Shown piece after piece: positions 15,800-24,686 of a stretch of DNA of 34,048 bases. Each line of letters begins with the position of its first letter. The first letter of the stretch is position 1. The notes beneath the pieces are model-generated. The model did no database searches. It worked only from the letters and a program-made list of their open reading frames with translations, and was not told where the DNA came from. This DNA is from Mucilaginibacter sp. (GTDB taxonomy: Bacteria; Bacteroidota; Bacteroidia; Sphingobacteriales; Sphingobacteriaceae): positions 1 through 34,048 of the forward strand of contig JARLHA010000044.1 of the NCBI GenBank assembly GCA_031292485.1, in the 5' to 3' direction. The position numbers were made by a program, and so were the translations under genes.

Positions 15800-17401
15800 C
15801 TACTTTACACTGGCAGCAATAGTTGGTGAAGGTTCGCTTTCATTTTTAAGCCTGTCTATCGCCGTTACTACGTACAAATAGGTTTTGCCCTTTTCAGTAG
15901 TATCATCGGTATAAGTAGTGTTTATGTTATATTCAATATCCAGGATGTTTTTTGGGTCTTCAATATTTACCTTTTCATTGCCATCAAAACGATAAATAAC
16001 ATAACCATAAACGGGTTCATTATCTTTTGCGGGCAAAGGTGTACCCCAATGTAATTCTACGGTGTTTTTTACGGTGACAGTGGCTGTAAAATTAACCGGA
16101 GGATTTGGCGGGATCGAGTCGAGCCAAAGCATTTCTGGGGGTAGGGCAAGATATTTATAATAATTTTCCTTAAGCGAATCGGTGATGCCAAGCGGGTTAT
16201 TCTCAAGCGATTTCGCGCTAAAATACACACTTCCCTGCACCCTCGGATTGTTACGCTGGTATTTGATCTCCTCGGGAATAGCCGAAGGGTCGCTTTTAAA
16301 TTTTCCTGTTCGGTGTTCACCTAAGCGGTAGGCAGCCATGCCGATGTACAAATGCCTGTTATAAGTATTATTACTCCACCAGTCGAGTAGTTTTTCAAAA
16401 GGTACCGACCTGTCGCCGATCGGGAAATATATTTGCGGATTAATGTAGTCAACCCAGCCCTCTTTTATCCATTTTCTTGAATCGGCAAATAATTCCAGGT
16501 AAGATGGCAATCCGTGTGTATCAGAACCTTCGGGATTTTGAAATTTATTTAACCAAACGCCAAACGGACTAATGCCAAATTTAATGCGGGGATTATGTTT
16601 ATGAATGCTGTCGTTCAGCATTTGTATCAGGGTGTCAACATTATGCCTCCGCCAGTCATTAATGTTATCAAAATGACCGCCATAGGCTTTAAATGTTGCA
16701 GCATCATTAATGTGCTGCCCTTCAATTTTATACGGATAAAAGTAGTCGTCCATATGTACCCCGTCTATATCATAGTTATCTACTACATCTAAAAAAACTT
16801 TCACAATATAGTCGCGCACTTCAGGTATGCCCGGGTCAAATTGTTTTTTTCCTCCATAAACAAAAAACCATTCGGGTTTTATCCTGGTGATATGTTGGGG
16901 GCTTAATGCCGAAAATTTGCTGTCGTTAGTGGCCCGGTAGGGGTTAAACCAGGCATGCAGCTCCATGCCGCGTTTATGGGCCTCCGTTATGGCAAATTGC
17001 AAGGGATCATAAGCCGGGCTGGGCCCTTGTCCCTGTTTGCCGGTAAGCCATTTTGACCATGGTTCGCGGCTTTTGGCATAAAAGGCATCGGCCGCAGGCC
17101 TTATTTGCAGCATTACTGCATTCATACCAGCCTCCTGCAAAAAATCAAGCAGGTCTGTTAATTCTTTTTTTTGCTGATCAGTTGGCAGGCCCGGGTGGCT
17201 GGGCCAGTCGATATTTTCCACCGTTGCTATCCAGGCACTCCTGAACTCGCGTTTAGGTGCCGGTTTGACTTTGACGGGCGCGACGGCTGGTTTTATAAGC
17301 GGGCTATCGGGCTTTACGGTTACATTTCCCTGCTGGGCATATACCTGCAAGGTGGTGATTGCAAAAAAAAGAAGAATTAACCGCTGGCAGATGTACATCA
17401 A
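15800..17401 (-). CDS. Exported GHL10-family glycoside hydrolase with Fn3 domain
   Basis: A 533-residue secreted protein. Signal peptide at 1-22 (MMYICQRLILLFFAITTLQVYA), a short Pro-rich linker, then the glycosyl-hydrolase-like 10 (DUF187) TIM barrel at about 50-375: EFRSAWIATVENIDWPS, AGMNAVMLQIRPAADAFY, GMELHAWFNPYRA, YDIDGVHMDDYFYP and WVDYINPQIYFPIG. A fibronectin type III-like domain follows at about 435-530 (PPNPPVNFTATV...TYLYVVTAIDRLKNES). E. coli DigH, a member of this family, cleaves denuded peptidoglycan glycan strands, so a cell-wall role is possible; polysaccharide use is an alternative. Asp and Glu residues in the barrel strands are present, but I cannot point to the catalytic pair with certainty. 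Confidence 0.92.
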   Translation of the reverse strand: MMYICQRLILLFFAITTLQVYAQQGNVTVKPDSPLIKPAVAPVKVKPAPKREFRSAWIATVENIDWPSHPGLPTDQQKKELTDLLDFLQEAGMNAVMLQIRPAADAFYAKSREPWSKWLTGKQGQGPSPAYDPLQFAITEAHKRGMELHAWFNPYRATNDSKFSALSPQHITRIKPEWFFVYGGKKQFDPGIPEVRDYIVKVFLDVVDNYDIDGVHMDDYFYPYKIEGQHINDAATFKAYGGHFDNINDWRRHNVDTLIQMLNDSIHKHNPRIKFGISPFGVWLNKFQNPEGSDTHGLPSYLELFADSRKWIKEGWVDYINPQIYFPIGDRSVPFEKLLDWWSNNTYNRHLYIGMAAYRLGEHRTGKFKSDPSAIPEEIKYQRNNPRVQGSVYFSAKSLENNPLGITDSLKENYYKYLALPPEMLWLDSIPPNPPVNFTATVTVKNTVELHWGTPLPAKDNEPVYGYVIYRFDGNEKVNIEDPKNILDIEYNINTTYTDDTTEKGKTYLYVVTAIDRLKNESEPSPTIAASVK

Positions 17402-17718
17402 TCAAATTATTTAAAAGTTGCAAAGATATGAACTCAGATTAAAGCTGATTTAGTATCAGACATAATAATTAGTGTCTTTTTGTGTTTTAATCATATTGTG
17501 CTTATTTTTAACCGCACAAATAAATAGCTTATTTTAAATTATTATAAACTTGAAATGATTATTTGTGTTAAGCCAATTATTACGATATTGTTTTAGTGAT
17601 TTGAGCAAATTAAATTAATTTGACCTTTTTGAAGGCCGTCCAAAGTTAATTTTAAATGATTTATCAATTGTTATTAAAGTACGCATCTAAAAAAATCCAA
17701 ACTAAAAAACTAATTACT
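17402..17718. other. AT-rich divergent promoter region
   Basis: Roughly 317 bp of strongly AT-rich DNA between the divergent genes starting at 17401 (minus) and 17719 (plus). It contains an exact minus-strand -7 element (17421-17428). Only near matches to the promoter consensus are visible for the plus-strand gene (TTAATTTG at 17615-17622). No gene seen. Confidence 0.6.
17421..17428 (-). promoter_or_regulatory. -7 element of the GHL10 gene
   Basis: TATCTTTG on the minus strand, an exact TAnnTTTG match, 19 nt before the ATG at 17401. No TTG is seen at the usual -33 distance. Confidence 0.5.
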
Positions 17719-18630
17719 ATGGAAAACCAAACAGGTCAAACGCCTAAAAAAAATTCAAACGTCATTTACTTCCTTATTGTGGTGGTATTGGCTTTGCTTG
17801 CTACGGATGTGTACTTGTACCTGCAAAAAAATAAGTCTGATACCAGGGTGGTTTACCAGGACACCGAGCGCACCCGGCTACAAACCGAACTGGACAGCCT
17901 GGAAGCTCAAATTGAACAGGTAAACTCCGGGAAAGCTAAATTATCTACCGAGATGCAGGCGAAAAATGATTCGTTGCAATCGAAAATTAAAGTTTTACGT
18001 CAGGAACTTGCCAAGGGCAAATTAACACAGGCCGAGCTTAACAAAGCCCAGGAAGATATTAAGCAATTAAGGTACTTTGTAACTAACTATACAGCGCAGA
18101 TTGAAGAGTTAAAGAAACAAAATACAACTTTAGTAAGTGAAAGGGATACTTTAAAAACAAACCTGGCAGTTGCCGCAAAAAAGGATAGTACACTAAGTAA
18201 GCAAAATGAAGATCTGGGTGCAAAAGTGAAAGTAGGCTCGGCTATTAAATTAGCTACCGCTGATGTTGTTGCCTATAAGATTAAAGGCAGCGGTAAAGAA
18301 GTTGATGTAAAAAGAGCGTCGCCTGCAAAAAAGATCAAGATCAATTTCACAGTTGCAAGCAACTCACTTGCCGAAAAAAGGATGCATGATGTTTTTATCC
18401 GTATTATAGATCCTACCGGTAACCTGATCACTGCAACTGATTCAGGTAATTTTAACGCAGATGGACAGGACCTGCAATTTACCTACAAAACATCCATCGA
18501 CTTTAAAGATGACGGCAGCGTTTATACCATCGACTGGGTAAACCCGGTTGCTTTTCAAAAAGGAACTTATACCGTTTTGCTTTACGCTGATGGTTATACC
18601 ATGGGAAAAACGAGCTTTATGCTGAAGTAA
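17719..18630 (+). CDS. Membrane-anchored coiled-coil protein of unknown function
   Basis: A 303-residue protein. The start is placed at the ATG at 17719 (MENQTGQTPKKN) rather than the upstream one at 17656, because a short polar N-terminus directly before the membrane segment (about 15-36, VIYFLIVVVLALLATDVYLYL) fits a signal anchor. Residues about 45-175 form a long heptad-rich coiled coil (TELDSLEAQIEQV, LQSKIKVLRQELAKG, IKQLRYFVTNYTAQIEELKKQN). The C-terminal domain (about 180-303) is beta-rich and Ig-like (KKIKINFTVASNSL, HDVFIRIIDPTGNLI, GTYTVLLYADGYTMGKTSF). Topology suggests a periplasmic rod carrying a small beta domain. I recognise no named family. Confidence 0.82.
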   Translation: MENQTGQTPKKNSNVIYFLIVVVLALLATDVYLYLQKNKSDTRVVYQDTERTRLQTELDSLEAQIEQVNSGKAKLSTEMQAKNDSLQSKIKVLRQELAKGKLTQAELNKAQEDIKQLRYFVTNYTAQIEELKKQNTTLVSERDTLKTNLAVAAKKDSTLSKQNEDLGAKVKVGSAIKLATADVVAYKIKGSGKEVDVKRASPAKKIKINFTVASNSLAEKRMHDVFIRIIDPTGNLITATDSGNFNADGQDLQFTYKTSIDFKDDGSVYTIDWVNPVAFQKGTYTVLLYADGYTMGKTSFMLK

Positions 18631-18716
18631 GTGAATGGTTGATTGAGTTGATTAAGTGAATGGTTAACTATTCACTTAATCAACCTAATCTAACTTAATC
18701 CAACCCGATCAACCAC
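18631..18716. repeat. Inverted repeat between convergent genes, probable bidirectional terminator
   Basis: A perfect 14-bp stem, TTGATTAAGTGAAT (18648-18661) with ATTCACTTAATCAA (18670-18683), has an 8-nt loop. Flanking sequence repeats GAATGGTT/GATTGAGTT units on the left, with complementary pieces on the right, extending the fold imperfectly over most of the 86-bp gap. It lies between the stop codons of the two convergent genes, the expected place for a shared terminator, but it has no T-run. Confidence 0.7.
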
Positions 18717-21700
18717 CTAAGCGCCGGGCAAACTGATATAAAAAGTAGTTCCTTCGCCCGTAGCCGTCTCGAACCATACTTTACCCCCTGCATTTTCAAT
18801 CGAATTTTTTACAAAAGCAAGCCCAAGCCCGGTGCCCGAACTTTTAGTAGTGAAATTGGGTTCAAATATTTTTTCGCGCAATCCATCTGGTATGCCATCG
18901 CCATTGTCTTTTACAGTTAGCAGCACATTTTTATTGGTAACCATATAATTGATTTCAATCACCCCTAATTTATTTGAAGGAGTGGCTTCGATGGCGTTTT
19001 TAAGTAAATTATTGAAACAACGCAGCAACTGATCGCGGTCCGCGAGTATAAAAAATGGTTTATCAGATGCCTGGTTGATGATTTTAACGTTATCCATTTC
19101 CTTGAAAATGGTAACGGCCTGGCCTAATATTTCAAAAATATTTAAGCGCTCAAGTTTGGTTTCAGGCATTTTTGCAAACGCCGAAAATTCAGAAGCAATG
19201 GATGAAAGGCTTTCTATTTGTTCAACAAACGATTTGCTGAACCTTTCAAACTTCTGATCGAATTTTGGATCTTTGTCTTTCCATGATTTGTCCAGCAGCT
19301 GCAGACCAAGTTTTAACGGTGTTAACGGATTCTTAATTTCATGGGCAACCTGCTTTGCCATTTCACGCCAGGCGCTTTCCCTTTCTGATTGTGCCAGCTT
19401 TTGGGCACTGTTTTCCAGTGCGGATATCATTTTATTGTATTCTTTTACGAGGGCGCCAATTTCATCATTCCTTTCCCATTGTATCGGCTCGTTTTTTTGG
19501 CCGTAAATGGTTTTACTTAAACTATACTGAATAAAACTTAAAGGCGAAGTTATTTGCCGGGCAATAAAAACGGCAAACAAGCCAATAGCCATAAACACAA
19601 TTGCGTAAACATTTATCATTACGTTAAGTAACGAACCAATATGTTCTTTATAATCAGATTCGTTTGAAAAATAAGGAAGCTGTAAATAGGCGATCGTTTC
19701 GTTATTTGAATTACGTATAGGCATAAAGGCCGCCTTATAATTTAATAAACCGATTTTTTCCTCATTTGTATATTCTGATTTTTGCAGGTACTTAAGGTTG
19801 ATAATAGCGCGGGCATTCATCCGTCTGGCCTGCAAACCGTATTCGTATATCTTTGGCTGGGTGGTAACCAGGGCGACGCCATCCAAATCAAATAAAGTAA
19901 GATCAGCGGAGTAGGCGTTGGCAAAATTGTCAAAATCAACCTGGGTTGCCTCATCGGCGTTTTTGAGGTACTTTGAATAAGGGCTATTTTCAAAGGCGAT
20001 AGCTATTTTATGTATTTTATCTCTTATGGTTTTATCTTGCTGTGTTTGGTACTCGGTACTTATAGAGAGGAAGGTGATAATACCAACCATCACCAAGGTA
20101 GCAACAACCGCAAAAACCATTGAAAACTGTATCCGGGTTTTGTACAATACCAAGCCAAGGTTTAGCTTGAAATTCCAGCTGAAGCGGTTGTTTTTAATGC
20201 TCAATATCCTTATCCGCATCCATAACCAGCGCGACGAAATAACCAGGATGCTGAACGTCAGGAATACAACAAAAAAGAAGGTTAAAGAGGCTATGCTAAA
20301 AATAAGCGGCTTGTTTTCTTTACTTACTACTATAAGGGTTCTTTCAGTAGGCTTGTAGATTAAATGACTATAGGTGGTAAACTGCATGAACCACTCGTCG
20401 CCGTTGTCGTTAGTTTTTTTGAAAACATATTTGCCCGTTATGCCGTCAAACTGGTTATTCGAAAGGTCATAAACAAAATTGCCGCTTTGGTTAAATAATT
20501 TATTATCACTGTAAAAAGCGTATGAATAACCTTTAAACTCGTCGTCATTATCGGGTTCGCCATCCACCAGCAATCCCGGAAAAGAGGGGGCAATTTGTAT
20601 GGGTTTTGATTTTAATTCGATAACTAAAGTTCCTGTTCGTTCGCCGTTCTGCATGAACGGCAGAATGGCAAAATAACTCAGGAAACCGAACGACTCGTTT
20701 TCCCGATAAAAATAGTCTGATACCTTATATGAGCTGTAAAGCACCATATCCTTAAAAACACCCAGGTCGAAATTTTTGTCGGTCGAAAGCGGCTCATCCT
20801 GTTTATCAAACGCAAATACTTTAAACTCATATTTTGACAGGTATCCGCTAAAATAAAGTTTCTGCAGGCGGATCCTTAAAAAATTGTTATCATGTTCGCT
20901 ATCCTTAAAATAGCGGACGATGGAAGAATCGGCAATAATTTGCTTCTCTAATCTTTTAAAGTTAAAGTCTGCCTGCGCATCATCGGGAAGTTCCAGTTTT
21001 TGTACAAATGCCTTACGGGTTTGTATTTCTTTAACCGATTCAAAATAATTTAACTTTATGGATGAGATAAATGCACACACCAAAACAATGATAGCCAGCG
21101 ACGCCGAATTGAGTTCGCCCCTGTTTGAACGGTATGCGTAAGCCCTTATGGATACCAAAATGCCCCAAAGGATGTAAAAAAGAGAAAATCCCTGGTAATA
21201 GGCGGAAACGACGGTAGCTAAAATAATACCGGCAATGAAGATTAACGTTTTATAGATATTAGGTATAGAGAGTTTAAAAGAAACGGTCAGGAAAATTTCA
21301 ACCAGGAGGTAGAAGATCATAAAACTAAAGCATAACATTAATATGCCAAGAAAGCTGAAAGAGGAAAGGTTGAGCACATTGGTTACATCAAAACTGATCT
21401 TTGAGTTGATTACAACGCCGTAAAAAAGGTTTACAAGAGAAGTTGAGATGGCAAGGAGCGCTGCAATAAACGTTAAATATATGACGTAAGACCACCTGCC
21501 GCTGATTGCCTTTTTTATTAGTTTTTTTCGCTGTTCATATAAAAAAACAAAGAACCAGCTCAACAATAAAATGTTGATGCACAGGTCGCCCAAAGAGGGG
21601 TAAACCGCACTTGAACCATAAAGCTGTGGACTGAATATTTTAAGTTGATATGGAAAATCAGGCCAGCCGTAATGGAGATTAATAAATCTTATTAAAATTA

Positions 21701-22448
21701 TAAAGCTGCCTAAAAATAATACTGAGGATATAACAAAACCCTTACCGGCGATGTAATTGCAAATATTGCGCACTAATAAACAAAGGCTTAAGAGCGTTAA
21801 TATCCATAAAGACAATTGGAAATATAATAAACTAGTATTTATTTCCCCGGGCTTTAGTTTTACAGAAAATAGATAGGAATGATTTGCGGTATAAATTTCA
21901 AAAACATTTTTGTCTGTAAAATCGGCTATATCGATATTATTTCCCTTAAGAAGATTGGGTGAGAAAGTATTTTTTAAATATTGATTTTGAAATGCATAAC
22001 CAAATTTCACCGGGATAAAAAAGATTGCAGAAAAACCACCATCGCTTTTCTTTATCACTTCGTAATAGCCGTTTGATTCTTTTCTGAAAGAATAACCGTC
22101 CTTAATCAGATCGGGGAAATCGGGGATAATCTTTATCCCGCTCCAGAAGCTTAAATTGCCATTGTTGGTTGTGATAAACCAAATGTTTTTATTGGTCGTG
22201 AAATACTGAACGTATTTAAGTGCCGCGCCGGTGTTTTTGGTAAGGCTTTTTAGCTGATTAAATAGCTCCGGATTGTTTAGTACTTCGTTTACATAGCCTT
22301 CGTTTTTTTGCAGGTTATGTTCAAGCGTTTTGGCGGTTTGCTCAAGGTCGTTTGCAGGAGTATATGTTTTTTGGACAAGAATTGCCGTAAAAAGCAAGCT
22401 GGCAAACAATAATGCCAGCATAACGCGTATTTTTCCGGCTGCACCCAA
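18717..22448 (-). CDS. Very large NtrY-like sensor histidine kinase
   Basis: A 1243-residue inner-membrane kinase, larger than the typical ~700-750 residue NtrY. One N-terminal TM (about 7-25), a ~175-residue extracytoplasmic domain, then a block of about eight TM segments (about 205-450), a second sensory region, two more TMs (about 705-730 and 775-800), a cache/PAS-like domain, a TM leading into HAMP (about 925-1000), and the kinase core. Phospho-acceptor H1036 lies in VAHEIKNPLTP; the N box (NNLLKNAIEAT), G1 (DNGDGIP), F box (FEPNFTT) and G2 (GTGLGL) complete the ATPase domain. No response regulator gene is adjacent, so it is an orphan here. The NtrY label rests on the kinase core and HAMP arrangement; the signal is unknown. 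Confidence 0.93.
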   Translation of the reverse strand: MGAAGKIRVMLALLFASLLFTAILVQKTYTPANDLEQTAKTLEHNLQKNEGYVNEVLNNPELFNQLKSLTKNTGAALKYVQYFTTNKNIWFITTNNGNLSFWSGIKIIPDFPDLIKDGYSFRKESNGYYEVIKKSDGGFSAIFFIPVKFGYAFQNQYLKNTFSPNLLKGNNIDIADFTDKNVFEIYTANHSYLFSVKLKPGEINTSLLYFQLSLWILTLLSLCLLVRNICNYIAGKGFVISSVLFLGSFIILIRFINLHYGWPDFPYQLKIFSPQLYGSSAVYPSLGDLCINILLLSWFFVFLYEQRKKLIKKAISGRWSYVIYLTFIAALLAISTSLVNLFYGVVINSKISFDVTNVLNLSSFSFLGILMLCFSFMIFYLLVEIFLTVSFKLSIPNIYKTLIFIAGIILATVVSAYYQGFSLFYILWGILVSIRAYAYRSNRGELNSASLAIIVLVCAFISSIKLNYFESVKEIQTRKAFVQKLELPDDAQADFNFKRLEKQIIADSSIVRYFKDSEHDNNFLRIRLQKLYFSGYLSKYEFKVFAFDKQDEPLSTDKNFDLGVFKDMVLYSSYKVSDYFYRENESFGFLSYFAILPFMQNGERTGTLVIELKSKPIQIAPSFPGLLVDGEPDNDDEFKGYSYAFYSDNKLFNQSGNFVYDLSNNQFDGITGKYVFKKTNDNGDEWFMQFTTYSHLIYKPTERTLIVVSKENKPLIFSIASLTFFFVVFLTFSILVISSRWLWMRIRILSIKNNRFSWNFKLNLGLVLYKTRIQFSMVFAVVATLVMVGIITFLSISTEYQTQQDKTIRDKIHKIAIAFENSPYSKYLKNADEATQVDFDNFANAYSADLTLFDLDGVALVTTQPKIYEYGLQARRMNARAIINLKYLQKSEYTNEEKIGLLNYKAAFMPIRNSNNETIAYLQLPYFSNESDYKEHIGSLLNVMINVYAIVFMAIGLFAVFIARQITSPLSFIQYSLSKTIYGQKNEPIQWERNDEIGALVKEYNKMISALENSAQKLAQSERESAWREMAKQVAHEIKNPLTPLKLGLQLLDKSWKDKDPKFDQKFERFSKSFVEQIESLSSIASEFSAFAKMPETKLERLNIFEILGQAVTIFKEMDNVKIINQASDKPFFILADRDQLLRCFNNLLKNAIEATPSNKLGVIEINYMVTNKNVLLTVKDNGDGIPDGLREKIFEPNFTTKSSGTGLGLAFVKNSIENAGGKVWFETATGEGTTFYISLPGA

Positions 22449-22473
22449 ATTTGTTAGTAGTTTAAAACGTAAC

Positions 22474-22481
22474 CAAAAATA
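22474..22481 (-). promoter_or_regulatory. -7 element of the histidine kinase gene
   Basis: TATTTTTG on the minus strand matches TAnnTTTG, 25 nt before the ATG at 22448. It overlaps the T-run of the fabD terminator, so initiation and termination signals are packed together. Confidence 0.4.
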
Positions 22482-22509
22482 AAGCCATCCTGTTTTATAA
22501 GATGGCTTT
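22481..22509 (-). terminator. Intrinsic terminator after fabD
   Basis: AAAGCCATC (minus-strand 22509-22501) pairs with GATGGCTTT (22489-22481), 9 bp with an 11-nt loop, followed on the minus strand by ATTTTT. It lies 16 nt after the fabD stop. Confidence 0.8.
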
Positions 22510-22525
22510 TATATTTATAATTTAT

Positions 22526-23407
22526 TCAAATCACAGCACTTTCAGTTGGAATATGCCGGTCAACCTTTTTTACAAGGCCCTGCAAAACACTTCCCGGGCC
22601 AACTTCGGTGAACGAAGTTGCACCATCCTCCAGCATATGTTTAACGGTTTGCGTCCAGCGCACAGCTCCTGTAAGTTGTGCAATTAAATTATGTTTTATT
22701 AAAGCAGGGTCAGTGTACGGTTTTGCGTCAATATTTTGATAGATAGGGCAAATTGGTGCATTTATTTCTGTGTGAACAATGGCGTGCTCCAGCTCAACTC
22801 TTGCTGCTTCCATCAAAGGTGAATGAAAAGCGCCGCCAACATTCAGTTTAAGCGCCCTTTTTGCGCCGGCAGCTGTTAACTCTTCGCAAGCTTTGTCAAC
22901 ACCGGCAATGGTGCCCGAGATAACCAGTTGCCCCGGGCAATTATAATTGGCAGGCACTACAATATCACTGATGCGGTGGCAAATATCTTCAACAGTAAAA
23001 TCATCCAGCCCGATAATAGCCGCCATGGTTGAAGGCTGTATCTCGCAGGCTTTTTGCATCGCGTTGGCACGAGCAGCAACCAAACGGAGTCCATCAGCAA
23101 ATGATAATGCTTTACAAGCCACTAACGCCGAAAATTCACCCAACGAATGCCCCGCGGCCATGCCGGGTTCAAAGGTGTCGCCCAGCACGCTGGCAAGGAT
23201 TACCGAATGTAAAAATATGGCAGGCTGAGTAACGTTGGTTTGTTTAAGGTCTTCAATAGTTCCATCAAACATAATATCGGTGATGCGGAAGCCAAGTATA
23301 TCATTAGCTTGCTCAAATAACTCGCGGGCCTGTTCGGATTGTTCGTAAAGGTCCTTACCCATGCCCACAAACTGGGCGCCCTGACCGGGAAAAATGTATG
23401 CTTTCAT
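22526..23407 (-). CDS. fabD: Malonyl-CoA:ACP transacylase FabD
   Basis: A 293-residue cytoplasmic enzyme that moves the malonyl group from CoA to acyl carrier protein, feeding fatty-acid elongation. The sequence opens with YIFPGQGAQFVGMGKDLY, the nucleophile elbow is GHSLGEFSA with S88, and the second catalytic residue is H195 in GGAFHSPLM; the Q-containing oxyanion segment (FPGQGAQ) and VTQPAIFLHSV are also present. Length and order are normal for FabD. It is separated from folE upstream by a 135-bp repeat-containing gap, so it may not share that transcript; its own terminator is at 22481-22509. Confidence 0.96.
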   Translation of the reverse strand: MKAYIFPGQGAQFVGMGKDLYEQSEQARELFEQANDILGFRITDIMFDGTIEDLKQTNVTQPAIFLHSVILASVLGDTFEPGMAAGHSLGEFSALVACKALSFADGLRLVAARANAMQKACEIQPSTMAAIIGLDDFTVEDICHRISDIVVPANYNCPGQLVISGTIAGVDKACEELTAAGAKRALKLNVGGAFHSPLMEAARVELEHAIVHTEINAPICPIYQNIDAKPYTDPALIKHNLIAQLTGAVRWTQTVKHMLEDGATSFTEVGPGSVLQGLVKKVDRHIPTESAVI

Positions 23408-23414
23408 TTAGTTT

Positions 23415-23541
23415 ATTAGTTCAATGGTTCATTAGTTCATTAGTTCATTGTTCAACAACAATTGGCCCCTACACAAAGTAAGGAATTTAAGCTTGAATAG
23501 CCAACTTTTTACTAATGAACTAATGAACCAGTGAACCAATG
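23415..23541. repeat. Inverted repeat built of 8-nt tandem units (fabD-folE gap)
   Basis: The left arm has tandem AGTTCATT units; 23426-23444 (GGTTCATTAGTTCATTAGT) is a perfect 19-bp match to the inverted sequence at 23511-23529, with 66 nt between. Related TTCAT-type units occur at 28141-28170. Confidence 0.8.
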
Positions 23542-23542
23542 A

Positions 23543-24184
23543 CTAACCCAGCTTCGCTGAAATGAGGTTCAAAAATTCGGTACGTGTTTTCTCTTTTAAA
23601 AATTCACCTGTAAACGCGGATGTGGTGGTAACTGAATTTTGTTTTTGAACACCACGCATGCTCATGCACAAATGCCGGCATTCAATAACAACACCAACAC
23701 CCAGCGGGTCAAGTGCATCCTGGATGCAGTCGCGGATATCGTTGGTCAACCGTTCCTGTACCTGCAGGCGGCGGGCAAAAACATCAACTATACGCGGAAT
23801 TTTACTTAAACCCACCACATGCCCGTTAGGGATATAGGCTACATGCGCTTTGCCGAAAAATGGGAGCATGTGATGCTCACACATCGAATATACCTCGATG
23901 TCTTTTACGATTACCATCTGGCTGTAATCTTCTTTAAAAATAGCCGAAGCCATTATCGCCTTCGCGTCAAGATCATACCCCTGGGTAAGATATAGCATTG
24001 CTTTGGCGATACGCTCGGGTGTTTTTATTAGCCCTTCCCGTTCGGGGTTTTCGCCTAATTCTTTTAAAATCTCCTGGTAATGTGTGGAAAGGCTGCTGAT
24101 CAGCTCCGGGTTATAACGGTCAATTTTAATGTAACCTTCAACATCATCATCGTCGGTGTCCTTTATAAAGTTTTCGTTAATCAT
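23543..24184 (-). CDS. folE: GTP cyclohydrolase I FolE
   Basis: A 213-residue enzyme that opens GTP to 7,8-dihydroneopterin triphosphate, the entry to tetrahydrofolate (and to queuosine/preQ0) synthesis. Zinc ligands are C102 and H105 (YSMCEHHMLPFFG) and C173 (ECRHLCMSMRG), with the usual spacing of E. coli C110/H113/C181; the H104 neighbour is also present. The N-terminal ~25 residues are acidic (DTDDDDVEGYIKID) and not part of the fold. It begins 9 bp after the stop of the queD-like gene, so the two form an operon whose products act in succession on the same pathway. Confidence 0.96.
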   Translation of the reverse strand: MINENFIKDTDDDDVEGYIKIDRYNPELISSLSTHYQEILKELGENPEREGLIKTPERIAKAMLYLTQGYDLDAKAIMASAIFKEDYSQMVIVKDIEVYSMCEHHMLPFFGKAHVAYIPNGHVVGLSKIPRIVDVFARRLQVQERLTNDIRDCIQDALDPLGVGVVIECRHLCMSMRGVQKQNSVTTTSAFTGEFLKEKTRTEFLNLISAKLG

Positions 24185-24193
24185 CTTTCAAGT

Positions 24194-24613
24194 TTAGTCG
24201 CCAAAGTATTCAGCCGAATTGTTTTCAGTTTCGTATAGTTTTACGGAATGTAAAAACACCCCCTTGTATTCCTCAATGGGTTTTTTCAGCTGGTTAAAAA
24301 TTTCAATGCAAAGTAACTCTGTCGAAGCCATTTTCCCGGTCATAAAATCAACATCTTTATTGATGTTTTTATGATCAAGCTTTTCAATTACATAATCATT
24401 GATAATTATTTTTAATTCTTTCAGGTCGATCAGGTAACCTGTCGCATGGGTAACCTCGCCTTTTACGGTTACAAACAGGTTGTAATTATGGCCGTGCCAG
24501 TTAGGGTTGGCACATTTGCCAAAAACCTCCGCATTTTTTTCTTCGCTCCATTCCTCGCGGTACATGCGGTGTGCAGCGTTAAAATGTTCCTTGCGCGTAA
24601 TAAATATCATCAT
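24194..24613 (-). CDS. queD: 6-carboxytetrahydropterin synthase / PTPS family protein (QueD-like)
   Basis: An approximately 139-residue enzyme acting on dihydroneopterin triphosphate, the FolE product; QueD makes 6-carboxytetrahydropterin for queuosine. The start is placed at 24613 (or the adjacent ATG at 24610); an upstream extension to 24643 would read MFCIFAPLF across the promoter. Zinc histidines lie in FNAAHRM and NWHGHNY, with a Cys (FGKCANPN) at the catalytic position and the LDHKNIN motif nearby. It is the first gene of a two-gene unit with folE. The alternative is the 6-pyruvoyl-tetrahydropterin synthase branch of the same family, which cannot be separated from sequence alone. Confidence 0.88.
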   Translation of the reverse strand: MMIFITRKEHFNAAHRMYREEWSEEKNAEVFGKCANPNWHGHNYNLFVTVKGEVTHATGYLIDLKELKIIINDYVIEKLDHKNINKDVDFMTGKMASTELLCIEIFNQLKKPIEEYKGVFLHSVKLYETENNSAEYFGD

Positions 24614-24627
24614 AATAAATAATGGTG

Positions 24628-24635
24628 CAAATATA
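24628..24635 (-). promoter_or_regulatory. -7 element of the queD-folE operon
   Basis: TATATTTG on the minus strand, an exact TAnnTTTG match, 14 nt before the first ATG at 24613. The -33 position lacks a clear TTG. Confidence 0.5.
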
Positions 24636-24686
24636 CAAAACAAAAACAGGCGTTAAGTTTTATCTTAGCGTCATAAAAATAACGAT

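Noticed and set aside
23415..23541. CRISPR-like array
   Set aside because: The 7-8 nt units are contiguous or inverted, with no unique spacers of constant length and no cas genes nearby.
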